Shown here in pieces: positions 27,237 to 35,000 of a stretch of 41,473 nucleotides of DNA. Source of the stretch: Spirochaetota bacterium (GTDB lineage: Bacteria > Spirochaetota > Brachyspiria > Brachyspirales > JACRPF01). The DNA lies in assembly GCA_038043445.1 (NCBI GenBank), contig JBBTBY010000060.1, positions 1-41,473 on the forward strand. Reading direction: 5' to 3'. Numbering within the stretch: the first letter of the stretch is position 1; every line of letters begins with the position of its first letter. The position numbers and the translations under genes were made by a program. The notes under the pieces are model-generated. The model worked only from the letters and a program-made list of their open reading frames with translations. It had not been told where the DNA came from and did not search any database.

Positions 27237-28520
27237 TCAGAATTTCACAAGATCGTCGACTTTCACCGGAAGCCCTGTACGCAGCGAGCGATTGCCCGCA
27301 ATGCCGGTGAGTATCGACATGGCGCCGTCAACATGGCTCGCCGCGCGATTGAACGGATCATGCGCCGGTACGCCGAAAATATCATTGAGCAGCACCGGAT
27401 CGCCGCCGCCGTGACCGCCCTCGCCGGTGGGGATATCCACCGTATACGGTTCGCCGTGCATCGGGAATACGTATATGTGCTTGTTCTCAACAGCGCCTTC
27501 CTTCGCTTTGTCGCCGCCGGAATTGATGTATGATGTTTCGTACACAGCCACTTCCAGCCGGCCTTTGGAGCCGTTGAAGTTCACGCGATAGCCCTCCCAC
27601 GGCATGTACGCATTGAGCGAGTAGGTGAGGAGCGCCTTGTTCTTGTAGCGCACCATCACGCCCATCGTATCCTCGATGCTGATGTTGTCGCCGAACACGT
27701 TCTGGTCGCGGACATAGCCGTCGTCCTTCTCGGCATTGAGATAAAGATCGCGCAGGTGCTCGTTTTTCGACATGTCGAGTGTAAATGGATCGTTCGGGTC
27801 ACCCGCGCCGGTGGTGCGGTACGGGAATTTCATCATGCCGCGGCGCTCGGCGTTCGCGCGTCCGTAGAACATGAGGTCGCCCATGGCGAACACGGTATCG
27901 GGCTTCGTGTTAAGCCAGAAATTCACAAGGTCGAAGTGATGCGTGGATTTATGCACGAGCAGCCCGCCGGAATTGCGCTTGTCGCGATGCCAGCGGCGGA
28001 AATAGTCGGCGCCGTGCTTGGTATTGAGAAGCCACTCGAAATGAACGGAGTATATCTCGCCGATGGTGTCCGCTGCAATTATCTCGCGTATCTTCGTGTT
28101 ATGCGGCGCATAGCGGTAATTGAACGTAACGCGGAGCTTTTTGCCGGTGCGCTTGACCGCATCAAGTATCTCCTGGCATTTCTCCTCATCTATGGTCATG
28201 GGCTTTTCGCTCACCACATCGCAGCCGAGTTCCATTGCGCGAATGATGTAGTGATGATGCGTACGGTCTATTGACGTTACGATGACGCAGTCGGGTTTTT
28301 CGGTCTTTATCATCTCATCAAAGCGGTCGGCGGTGTATGTCTTCACCGGCTTTGCGCCGAATTTCTCGCCGATGAGGCGGTTGGCGTAATCAAGCCGTGT
28401 CTGATTGATGTCACAGAACGCGGTTATCTCTGACGTGTCCTTGTACGTGCTGAATATCGCGAAATAGAAGAACTGTGCGCGGCCCCCCAATCCCACCTGA
28501 ACGTATTTTTTCTTACCCAT
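27237..28520 (-). CDS. Gfo/Idh/MocA-family NAD(P)-dependent oxidoreductase (second paralogue)
   Basis: 427 residues from ATG 28520, where AAGGAGC lies 6 nt upstream; the TTG at 28538 would overlap the LacI stop and lacks an RBS. Rossmann loop VGLGGRAQ (9-16), EKP at 105-107, and HKSTHHFDLVNFW matching the catalytic block of the adjacent paralogue. The C-terminal part has GEGGHGGGDP in the same place as GAGSHGGADP next door. The gap to the LacI gene is 14 nt and to the next enzyme 22 nt, so all are one transcription unit. Confidence 0.9.
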   Translation of the reverse strand: MGKKKYVQVGLGGRAQFFYFAIFSTYKDTSEITAFCDINQTRLDYANRLIGEKFGAKPVKTYTADRFDEMIKTEKPDCVIVTSIDRTHHHYIIRAMELGCDVVSEKPMTIDEEKCQEILDAVKRTGKKLRVTFNYRYAPHNTKIREIIAADTIGEIYSVHFEWLLNTKHGADYFRRWHRDKRNSGGLLVHKSTHHFDLVNFWLNTKPDTVFAMGDLMFYGRANAERRGMMKFPYRTTGAGDPNDPFTLDMSKNEHLRDLYLNAEKDDGYVRDQNVFGDNISIEDTMGVMVRYKNKALLTYSLNAYMPWEGYRVNFNGSKGRLEVAVYETSYINSGGDKAKEGAVENKHIYVFPMHGEPYTVDIPTGEGGHGGGDPVLLNDIFGVPAHDPFNRAASHVDGAMSILTGIAGNRSLRTGLPVKVDDLVKF

Positions 28521-28534
28521 CGGAAGCTCCTTCG

Positions 28535-29503
28535 TCAATTATTTTTTCGGGTGTTGCCCGTTGATTCCCGTGCAATGAACGATGTCTTTACCGTGCGGGT
28601 CGCCGCTTCCTCGCCGTTCATGCGGAGCGTGAGCACTGCGACCGCTTCGTCAGCGAGTTCACCTGTCGGCTGCGTGACCGTGGACAGCGACTTATACGCA
28701 AAGCGCGGATATTCATCATCGTCAAAACCGATGACGCCGATGTCCTCCGGGATGCGTGCCGTGAGCTCATAGAGACGTTTGAGGAGGCCGACGGCGGTCT
28801 TGTCGCTGTAGCATACGACGAGGGTACGCTGCATGCCGGAGATATCATCCCCCGCGCTGTATCCGCCGGGAAGTCCTGACTCGGCGGTGACGATGATGCG
28901 TTTCTCGACGGAGCCGAGGGCATCAACGCTTGTGTCGAATGCAGCCCTGCGGTCCTCGGCGTCATCGGCGTTCGGTGTGAGGAACACATAACGTTCATAT
29001 TTTCCGCGGAGGGAATCGCAGGCTTGAACGACGCCCGCCTTGCGATCGATGAATACGGACGGATATTCCGTGCGGCGGGTATCGACAAGCACGAAGGGGA
29101 TATCCATTGTGCAGAGGGATGTATCGGACGGTGAATAGCCGGCGAAAACAATACCGTCGCAGAATTGAGAGAAATCCTCTATGAACTGATCGATGCGCCC
29201 GGCGACGCCGTACGTGAGGCCGAGCGTGGTGCGGTATCCCGCTCTGCTTAACGCGGTACATATCGACGATATCTTGCGCGACATGACCTCGGTATCAAGC
29301 GAACTCGATATGACGCCTATCATCATGGTCCGTCGCGTTTTCAGCGCGCGTGCGAGCATGTTCGGGCGGTATCCGAGTTGAGCGACGGTCTTTCTCACAA
29401 GGGCGCGCTTGTCCGCGGATACATGGGGATGGTCCTGCAGCACTCGGGCCACCGTCCGTATCGAAACGCCTGCTTTTTCAGCTATATCTTTCAAATTTGC
29501 CAT
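28535..29503 (-). CDS. LacI-family repressor of the carbohydrate operon
   Basis: 322 residues. The N-terminal helix-turn-helix is canonical (LKDIAEKAGVSIRTVARVLQ, residues 4-23), followed by the hinge helix region (YRPNMLARALKTRRTMMIGV) and a periplasmic-binding-protein-like sensor domain with IGVIGFDDDEYPRFAYKSLSTVTQP near the end. Such repressors release DNA on binding a sugar. It is the first gene of a six-gene minus-strand operon, and a palindrome with a central CG lies right at its predicted transcription start, so it most likely represses itself and the operon together. Confidence 0.93.
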   Translation of the reverse strand: MANLKDIAEKAGVSIRTVARVLQDHPHVSADKRALVRKTVAQLGYRPNMLARALKTRRTMMIGVISSSLDTEVMSRKISSICTALSRAGYRTTLGLTYGVAGRIDQFIEDFSQFCDGIVFAGYSPSDTSLCTMDIPFVLVDTRRTEYPSVFIDRKAGVVQACDSLRGKYERYVFLTPNADDAEDRRAAFDTSVDALGSVEKRIIVTAESGLPGGYSAGDDISGMQRTLVVCYSDKTAVGLLKRLYELTARIPEDIGVIGFDDDEYPRFAYKSLSTVTQPTGELADEAVAVLTLRMNGEEAATRTVKTSFIARESTGNTRKNN

Positions 29504-29513
29504 ATTCTCAATA

Positions 29514-29529
29514 TTGCCATCGTTGGCAA
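29514..29529. promoter_or_regulatory. Putative LacI-type operator
   Basis: TTGCCATCGTTGGCAA: 6-bp arms TTGCCA/TGGCAA around tCGt, i.e. an even palindrome with central CG as usual for LacI-family sites. It covers the predicted transcription start (about 29530) of the repressor operon. Confidence 0.65.
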
Positions 29530-29536
29530 CTCGATA

Positions 29537-29564
29537 AATATAATCACGAATACCTGAAAGTCAA
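29537..29564 (-). promoter_or_regulatory. Promoter of the LacI-led operon
   Basis: Minus strand TTGACT (29564-29559), 16-bp spacer, TATATT (29542-29537). Same spacing as the other promoters of the window. Confidence 0.65.
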
Positions 29565-29679
29565 GAACATGATTGGTCTCCCTAGTTCAGAGCGGGACCA
29601 AGCCGACTTCAGAACGGATCAGGAACGGAGCTGAAACGAAGGTGATACGAGGGTGATGTACATCCAAAGCGAAGCAAAG

Positions 29680-29735
29680 GCGGCCGATATATGGCAACGA
29701 TACCCGTCAGTCGACGGTACCAGGGCATTGGCCGC
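29680..29735. terminator. Long imperfect hairpin after the MFS gene
   Basis: GCGGCC 29680-29685 pairs with GGCCGC 29730-29735, enclosing a partly complementary arm pair. It begins 3 nt past the stop of the MFS gene on the minus strand. The downstream stretch is only moderately T-rich. The remaining part of 29565-29679 shows nothing recognisable. Confidence 0.4.
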
Positions 29736-29738
29736 TTT

Positions 29739-30887
29739 TCATCTATGGGCGGGCTTTTTCATCGCGGGCCGGAGGATATAGTATAAGAACGCAGCGAGAA
29801 ATATCACGCCGACAAACACTGCCACCGCCGTAAAAGCAGCTGAATAATTCACCGCAGTGGCGATGCCGCCCATGCCGAACGGCGCGAGTATGCCGCTTAT
29901 CCCGACAAGCGATTCATTGATGCTGACATTGCGCAGCGAATGCTTCGTATCAGCGAGCGAATAATAGATGGCATAGAAGAACGCAAGCGCACCGAATACG
30001 CCGGCAAGGATGAACGCCGGGACAAGGAGCGGGAGCGAGCGTGCAAATCCTATCAATACGAATGCGCCGACCGCAATGATCGTGACCGGCAGAAGAAGCC
30101 GGTGTTTTTCGATGAATGTATACCAGTACCGCATCCCGAACGATACTGCGGCCTGCACGCCGAGGAATACGAGCACGAGCGCCCCGGCGGTGAATTCACC
30201 GAGCCCGAGCTTAAGACCATGATCGGGGAACATGACGCGGAGGAATGTCCCCGACGACGCCCCGATGAGTATGAGCGCCCATCCGAGTATCAGCATGTTC
30301 GGCGTTACCCTCGTCCGGTCGGGCTTATCGCAGCCGGAACGGATCTCCTTGAGGCGGCTCTTCTTTACCACCGCGAGGAGCACGAGCACGCCTGCGCCGC
30401 AGAGAAGAATGAAGAGAAAGGGGACTGATGCCCCGAGCCGGTATACCGACCCCGATATGAACGGGCCGACACCGAGGCCTAAACTCCAGGAAATATTGTA
30501 ATTACTGACATTGCAGTACAGCGGCTGATCCTTCGAAACAGCGTCCATGAGCACCTGAAATGAGACGAAATAAAGCGCGCAGACGATGCCGAGAACGAAT
30601 GCATAGATGAAGAATAGATGCGGCAGCGGGAAGACGAATGCCGCCGCGGCGACCGCCATGATGACGGCGATCGTGACACGCAGGATACGGAAGCTCGTCG
30701 ATCGGTCAACACGCAGCCGAGAAAGGAGCACCGATGTGCCGAGATAGCAGATGCTGAAAATGACCGGATATCCGGCGATGTAGAGCGGTGATGCGCCCGC
30801 ATTGGACGCTATCACCGGCATCGTGAAGAGGAAGATACCGACACACACATCGGCGAGGAACGGGAGCAGATAGATCAAGAACGTCAT
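29739..30887 (-). CDS. MFS transporter
   Basis: 382 residues with about 11-12 hydrophobic segments throughout (FLIYLLPFLADVCVGIFLF, ILRVTIAVIMAVAAAAFVF, FILAGVFGALAFFYAIYYSL and others) and the short cytosolic loop after helix 2 (LSRLRVDRS). No soluble extension. The layout is that of a Major Facilitator importer or exporter; substrate unknown. The RBS is poor and its GGCGG lies in a hairpin (30892-30907 on the minus strand) directly before ATG 30887. It is not part of the LacI operon because it lies upstream of that promoter with its own promoter and terminator. Confidence 0.85.
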   Translation of the reverse strand: MTFLIYLLPFLADVCVGIFLFTMPVIASNAGASPLYIAGYPVIFSICYLGTSVLLSRLRVDRSTSFRILRVTIAVIMAVAAAAFVFPLPHLFFIYAFVLGIVCALYFVSFQVLMDAVSKDQPLYCNVSNYNISWSLGLGVGPFISGSVYRLGASVPFLFILLCGAGVLVLLAVVKKSRLKEIRSGCDKPDRTRVTPNMLILGWALILIGASSGTFLRVMFPDHGLKLGLGEFTAGALVLVFLGVQAAVSFGMRYWYTFIEKHRLLLPVTIIAVGAFVLIGFARSLPLLVPAFILAGVFGALAFFYAIYYSLADTKHSLRNVSINESLVGISGILAPFGMGGIATAVNYSAAFTAVAVFVGVIFLAAFLYYILRPAMKKPAHR

Positions 30888-30908
30888 TGTTTACCGCCGG
30901 AAGGCGGC

Positions 30909-30937
30909 ATTGTATCACAGCGCGGAGTTGTCCGCAA
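30909..30937 (-). promoter_or_regulatory. Promoter of the MFS transporter gene
   Basis: Minus strand TTGCGG (30937-30932), 17-bp spacer, TACAAT (30914-30909) preceded by TGA. A CCGCC/GGCGG hairpin follows in the leader. Confidence 0.5.
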
Positions 30938-30960
30938 CCGAAATACACAGCCGAAAGTAT

Positions 30961-31100
30961 CACGCAAAGAACACCACAAAGGCTCCAAGACACAAAAAAT
31001 CCCAGAAATTAACTCTTGTAAACGAAATTGCACGATAACTAAAAAGGGTGATCCTTTGAGCAATTTTCCTTGGTGCCCTTCGTGACTTCGTGGTTGCTTT
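30961..31100. repeat. Dispersed-type inverted repeat element (arms about 35 bp)
   Basis: The left arm (30961-30995), read on the minus strand as TGTCTTGGAGCCTTTGTGG, resembles the right arm (31066-31100), CCTTGGTGCCCTTCGTGAC on the plus strand. Between them lie 70 bp of A+T-rich sequence. The arm motif belongs to the widespread non-coding TGTG/CTTGG-type interspersed repeats seen in many bacterial genomes; it has no coding content. Confidence 0.55.
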
Positions 31101-31138
31101 TACCTTAAAGTGAGGATTCGGGCACGGACAAAATATCA

Positions 31139-31615
31139 TCAGCCGAAATGGATGACGTATAGCCTCAGGCCGAATTCATGCCCGAGCGTAAAGGACTGCA
31201 GCACATTGAAGTTCATGGCGTAATAGAACGTAAGGAGTCCGCCGATAGAGAGGCCGGCTTCCGGGGCAAGGCGCAGGATGAATTTCTGCATATCGGTCCC
31301 GATAGGCGTGCTTATCCCGAACGTCGGCCCCACCGAGCCGGCGAAGAAGCTGAGATACGGTCTGCCGTAGAGGCCCTTGCCGCTGTATTCGACAATGACG
31401 CCGCGGTTAATGCCTATGGGATCGGCCGATTTCACTAAAAGGTCGCGCCAATTATACCCGAGGGAGAACCCCAGGGCGTTCTGGCTTATGAGGCCGAAAA
31501 TAAGGCCGTGGCTCGATTTTCCCATCGCTTGGGCCGTTGAATCCTGGCTGTACAATGCCGGTGACGATAAGGCCGATACGACCGCGATAGCCATACCGAT
31601 AAAGTGTCTTCTCAT
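31139..31615 (-). CDS. Small exported barrel-like protein
   Basis: 158 residues from ATG 31615, where GGGAGG is 6 nt upstream; an in-frame ATG at 31633 has no RBS. Signal peptide through LSSPALYS (about residue 22). The mature chain is Gly/aromatic rich with alternating strands (GLIFGLISQNALGFSLGYNW, RGVIVEYSGKG, YLSFFAGSVGPTFGIST, FILRLAPEAGLSIGGLLTFYYAM) and ends in YVIHFG, consistent with a small outer-membrane beta-barrel. No family recognised. A weak TTGTCA/TACTAT pair (15-bp spacer) lies just upstream. Confidence 0.7.
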   Translation of the reverse strand: MRRHFIGMAIAVVSALSSPALYSQDSTAQAMGKSSHGLIFGLISQNALGFSLGYNWRDLLVKSADPIGINRGVIVEYSGKGLYGRPYLSFFAGSVGPTFGISTPIGTDMQKFILRLAPEAGLSIGGLLTFYYAMNFNVLQSFTLGHEFGLRLYVIHFG

Positions 31616-31819
31616 AGCCGTCCTCCCGTTCATAGGGTACGCTCAGGATAGTACAGGGGAGGGGATACTGACAAGACAAAAAAAGACAGGGAGGGACTTA
31701 CCGGAACGGATATTGAATAACCCCTAATCCTTCCCGCAGCGGCAAAGCTACGGTTGGGAAGCGGTCGGGGGACAATGCAGTTAGTTTAGAAAGAAAATCA
31801 GCCACCCGCTTCGCTAGAG

Positions 31820-31887
31820 GCACAGAGACACGGAGAACTGATTGGTTTTCTTGCTTTTTCCCTTGTTTTTTCTCTGTGTCTTTGTGC
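31820..31887. repeat. Dispersed-type inverted repeat with 18-bp arms
   Basis: GCACAGAGACACGGAGAA (31820-31837) against TTCTCTGTGTCTTTGTGC (31870-31887): 16 of 18 positions pair, around a pyrimidine-rich 32-bp loop. It belongs to the same general class of interspersed repeat as 30961-31100. The rest of 31616-31893 holds no supportable gene. Confidence 0.7.
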
Positions 31888-31893
31888 TGTGGC

Positions 31894-32100
31894 TTACTTG
31901 AATTTCTTCGCCCTGAGCGTACAGGCAAGCGCCGAGCAGAAGAGAAGGATGAGCGTGCTTATCGGCATAAAACTGCAATGGGACTTATACCCGATGAGAT
32001 TCGCCTTGCTTGCGGCCACCACGGGTATCACGGTGGATATCGCCGCAAGGGTGAAGAGGATGGTGAGGACGAGAAGCGCGATGTAGACTTTCTTTTTCAT
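31894..32100 (-). CDS. Small two-helix membrane protein
   Basis: 68 residues: MKKKV then a hydrophobic helix (residues 6-30, IALLVLTILFTLAAISTVIPVV) and a second one (about 45-60, MPISTLILLFCSALAC), ending in basic RAKKFK. AAAGGA is 6 nt before ATG 32100. It lies 20 bp after the kelch-like gene on the same strand and is probably the last gene of that operon. No family recognised. Only two predicted helices and good RBS support it. Confidence 0.6.
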   Translation of the reverse strand: MKKKVYIALLVLTILFTLAAISTVIPVVAASKANLIGYKSHCSFMPISTLILLFCSALACTLRAKKFK

Positions 32101-32120
32101 GCTGTATCCTTTTATATTTT

Positions 32121-33119
32121 TTATTCCGAATACCAGATATCGTTCGTATACACTGTACCGCCGTCACTCACCTGTCCGCCAATGAGCCACACACTGCCGT
32201 TGAACGATACCGCGGTATGCTCAAGTCGCGGTGGGAATTGAGCTCCCGCGGTCGCGACCGTCCATGTCGAGCCGCCCGATGTATACCACACATCATTCGT
32301 CGGCCCGGTGCCGTTATAGCTCCCGCCGATTATCATGATGCGGTTGTTGTGAACCGGCGCCGTATGCCAGCAATGCTGCCCGAATTCCGGGGCGGTTATC
32401 TGTGTCCAATTGATGCCGTTGGATGAATACCATATATCGTTGCGCGGCGTCGTTCCGTTGAAGCCGCCGACTATCCACAGTCTGTCATCGAATACCGAAA
32501 CGGTATGATCGTACCGCGCCTGAAATCCGCCGTTCGCGGTCTGCCGTGTCCACGTTATGCCGTCCGCTGAAGACCATACGTCATTTGTCTGCTCAACGAT
32601 ATCCAATCCGCCGACTATCCACATTCTATTCTTGAATACCGCAATATTGCCGAAGCGCATACGCCGAGGCGGCGGCGATGTCGGCGCCATATTCACCCAC
32701 GTGTCACCGTCAGAAGAGGACCAGACATCGTTCGAATACTGTCCTTCTGCGTTGCCGCATACCACCCACAGCTTGTCGTTAAATACCGTACAGCCGAAAT
32801 CCATACGCGCATGGAACGGGGGGTTCACTTTCAGCTGCACCCAATTCGTCCCGTTACCGGAATACCAGACATCGTTTGTCCAGCCATACGGATTCTGCGT
32901 AACACCGCCGATGACCCAGAGCTTGTTCTTGAATACGGCACAGCCGTGGGAATATCTGCAGGCGAACGGGGCGGATGCGACCGCATTATGCCACGTTGTC
33001 CCCGCGGTAAATATCGCGTTCGGGTCATACGGGTTCTCATGACCTTTCAGAGACGGAAGGCAGGATATCCCTGCGAGCGCAGCTATTGATAGTGCAATGA
33101 GTGTTCCGATTTTTTTCAT
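32121..33119 (-). CDS. Kelch-like repeat lipoprotein (second of tandem pair)
   Basis: 332 residues from ATG 33119 (ATG 33131 abuts the RBS AAGGA). Lipoprotein-type signal: hydrophobic run ending in LAGISC. After CLPSLKGHENPYDPN come about six ~50-residue repeats, each with an FxxKLWVIGG-like strand (KNKLWVIGGV, NDKLWVVCGN, KNRMWIVGGL, DDRLWIVGGF, NNRIMIIGGS, NGSVWLIGGQ) and a TNDVWYS.DG..W turn. This is a kelch-type beta-propeller. Such propellers bind ligands or proteins on the cell surface. It is a tandem duplicate of the upstream gene, 26 bp away. Confidence 0.85.
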   Translation of the reverse strand: MKKIGTLIALSIAALAGISCLPSLKGHENPYDPNAIFTAGTTWHNAVASAPFACRYSHGCAVFKNKLWVIGGVTQNPYGWTNDVWYSGNGTNWVQLKVNPPFHARMDFGCTVFNDKLWVVCGNAEGQYSNDVWSSSDGDTWVNMAPTSPPPRRMRFGNIAVFKNRMWIVGGLDIVEQTNDVWSSADGITWTRQTANGGFQARYDHTVSVFDDRLWIVGGFNGTTPRNDIWYSSNGINWTQITAPEFGQHCWHTAPVHNNRIMIIGGSYNGTGPTNDVWYTSGGSTWTVATAGAQFPPRLEHTAVSFNGSVWLIGGQVSDGGTVYTNDIWYSE

Positions 33120-33145
33120 TTTTTTGTGCATTCCTTGCAGAGCAT

Positions 33146-34138
33146 TTATTTTGAATACCAAACATCGTTCGCTTCGAAGTTATTATTGTTCTTCCCGGCG
33201 ATGACCCACAGGACGTCATGGAAAGACAGCGCGCAATGCAGCCTGCGCTGAAGGAATTCCGCACGGTCGGTCTGTTGCGTCCAATCCGTGCCGTTCGCCG
33301 AATACCATACATCGTTCGTTTGTATCGCGGTCGCTTTTGCCTGACCTGCAATGAGAACAAGCCGGTTCTTATGAAGTACGAACCCGAACTGGTCTCGCGG
33401 CAGAAAGTCGGGGGCTACTATCTGCGACCAGTTGGTGCCGTCAGACGTGTACCAGATATCGTTCTTGGGAACATAATTATAACTGCCGCCGACAAGCCAC
33501 ATCTTATTATCGAATACGACGACATTTTGCCAGCAGCGGTCACTGAATGGTGCATTCACGGTTACCGGGTACCAGGAAACGCCATCAGCCGATCTCCAGA
33601 CATCATTGCTTGGGCTTGCAGGGCTTTGTCCGCCAGCAATGACCCAAAGCTGATCGTTGAACGCGCACATGGAGTGCCGTGCTCGCTGCCCGAACGCGGC
33701 ATTCGCTGTTGCTGCCGTCCATAGATCTCCATCGGATGAAGACCATACGTCGCTGACATAGCTGCCGGCAGAGTTCACTCCGCCGGACACCCACATCTTA
33801 TCGTTAAAAACGGCAACAGCATGACCGTTTCGTGTTGAGAACGCCGCCGAAGTCGTCGTAGATATCCAATTTGTGCCGTTCGATGTATACCAAACGTCAT
33901 TGTAAAACGTTCCGCCGGTATAGCCGGCGATGATCCACATTTTACTCTTGTATACGAGCGTACCGAAAGACCATCGTACCGAAAAAGCGGCTGAAGGAGT
34001 TGCCTGCTCCCATGTTTTTCCCGCAGTGAATGCCACTGTTCCCGCAGGGTCGTATGGATTGTCGCGTGACTTGAGCGCGGGAATGCAGGCGGTAAACAGA
34101 ACCATTCCTGCAGCGATGATGATAAGCGGGAATTTCAT
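33146..34138 (-). CDS. Kelch-like repeat lipoprotein (first of tandem pair)
   Basis: 330 residues; AAGGA is 7 nt before ATG 34138. A signal sequence ends in VLFTAC, a plausible lipobox, then IPALKSRDNPYDPAG, closely matching LPSLKGHENPYDPN in the neighbour. About six propeller blades repeat KSKMWIIAGY, NDKMWVSGGV, NDQLWVIAGG, DNKMWLVGGS, KNRLVLIAGQ, HDVLWVIAGK with NDVWYTSNGTNW-type turns. Outer-surface lipoprotein is the likely location. It starts 27 bp after the end of the truncated LpoB-like gene, so the two tandem lipoproteins have lost their natural operon promoter. Confidence 0.85.
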   Translation of the reverse strand: MKFPLIIIAAGMVLFTACIPALKSRDNPYDPAGTVAFTAGKTWEQATPSAAFSVRWSFGTLVYKSKMWIIAGYTGGTFYNDVWYTSNGTNWISTTTSAAFSTRNGHAVAVFNDKMWVSGGVNSAGSYVSDVWSSSDGDLWTAATANAAFGQRARHSMCAFNDQLWVIAGGQSPASPSNDVWRSADGVSWYPVTVNAPFSDRCWQNVVVFDNKMWLVGGSYNYVPKNDIWYTSDGTNWSQIVAPDFLPRDQFGFVLHKNRLVLIAGQAKATAIQTNDVWYSANGTDWTQQTDRAEFLQRRLHCALSFHDVLWVIAGKNNNNFEANDVWYSK

Positions 34139-34165
34139 ACGTGATCCTTGGAACGCGTTGCCGCG

Positions 34166-34852
34166 TTACCAGCTCATCGAGAACGACACCGCTGCGCCGT
34201 CGAGTTTCGGCGATCCGTCGGCGAAGGAGAATACCGGCGATACGCTCGGGACAAGCGCGGTCTTTCCGGCCTTGCTTCGTACGGGGATGTCCGGCGTAAG
34301 GAACCACCATACGGCGAGGCCTGCGGTAATACCGTAGAGCGACCAGCCGATGATGTATTCGATAGTGCTGGCGGTTATCTGCCCCTGATAATTGGAATAC
34401 TTCGTGGATATTGCGGCGGGTGTTCCCGTTTCCGTCATGTAGACCGTATTGAAATAATCGTTCGCCCAGCTGCTCTGAAGCACGCCGAGCACGTTGAGCG
34501 TGCCGGCCGCGGCGAGCGTGGTCAGCCCGGAAATGAAGAGCGTCGTCTTGAGCGGGCTCCATTCCATGCGAAGCGAGCCCTGCAGCACTTCCTTCATCCG
34601 CTGTATCGCGGTGGTGGTCATCTTCGGCGTGATATCGACGATCTTGTCGAACCCGTCGACGTTCTCTTTCTGGGACACGATGATGGACCCTTTCTCAACA
34701 TCGACGATGTCTATCGTAAGGATGTACCGTGAACCGAGCTTGGCCACATTGCCGAGTATCATGAACTGCATATTGAGCAGCTGGCCGATCTTTACCGCGC
34801 ATGAAGCGTCGGTACAGCCGGTCTGCTGCAATTCCTGTTCTCCATGGTAAAT
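34166..34852 (-). pseudogene. LpoB/CsgG-like envelope protein, 5' end missing at the element boundary
   Basis: The frame is open only from 34852; an in-frame TGA lies at 34855-34853 and there is no ATG, the first usable start being TTG 34831. The visible 221+ residues begin inside a conserved block, EQELQQTGCTDASCAVKIGQLL, typical of the C-terminal half of spirochaetal LpoB/CsgG-like proteins, followed by MQFMILGNVAKLGSRYILTIDIVDVEKGSIIVS. About 100 N-terminal residues (secretion signal and first half of the domain) are absent. The C-terminus has two hydrophobic segments and ends AAVSFSMSW. Downstream genes continue at short spacing (27 bp). The best explanation is disruption by the element that starts here; a minor alternative is an unusual short gene with a TTG start. 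Confidence 0.7.
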
Positions 34853-34868
34853 TCATAGAGAACTGCTC

Positions 34869-34913
34869 TGTTCCAGAAAGTAAATTATACAAGAATTCAT
34901 GTTTGTTCCAGAA
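34869..34913. repeat. Direct repeat TGTTCCAGAA at the element edge
   Basis: TGTTCCAGAA occurs at 34869-34878 and 34904-34913, 35 bp apart. The first copy also lies in an inverted arrangement GAAC-TGCTCT-GTTC (34860-34873). Plausible recombinase arm/core sites, given the position between the truncated gene and the integrase. Confidence 0.45.
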
Positions 34914-34921
34914 GAATCGGA

Positions 34922-35000
34922 GCCCCAAAAGGGCGACCCTTATATATCCTTATAATTTTGCCTATAGGTATGAGGAATTAACCCTCAAAAGGAGCTACCT
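34922..35000 (+). promoter_or_regulatory. Upstream region of the integrase gene
   Basis: GCCCCAAAAGGGC hairpin (34922-34934), TATAAT (34951-34956) without a clear -35, CCTATAGG palindrome (34961-34968) and AAAGGAG 7 nt before ATG 35001. A weak promoter is plausible. Confidence 0.35.

Noticed and set aside
31698-31928. Minus-strand 76-codon frame between the repeats
   Set aside because: It runs through the inverted-repeat arms and has Lys/Gln-rich low-complexity content without RBS.
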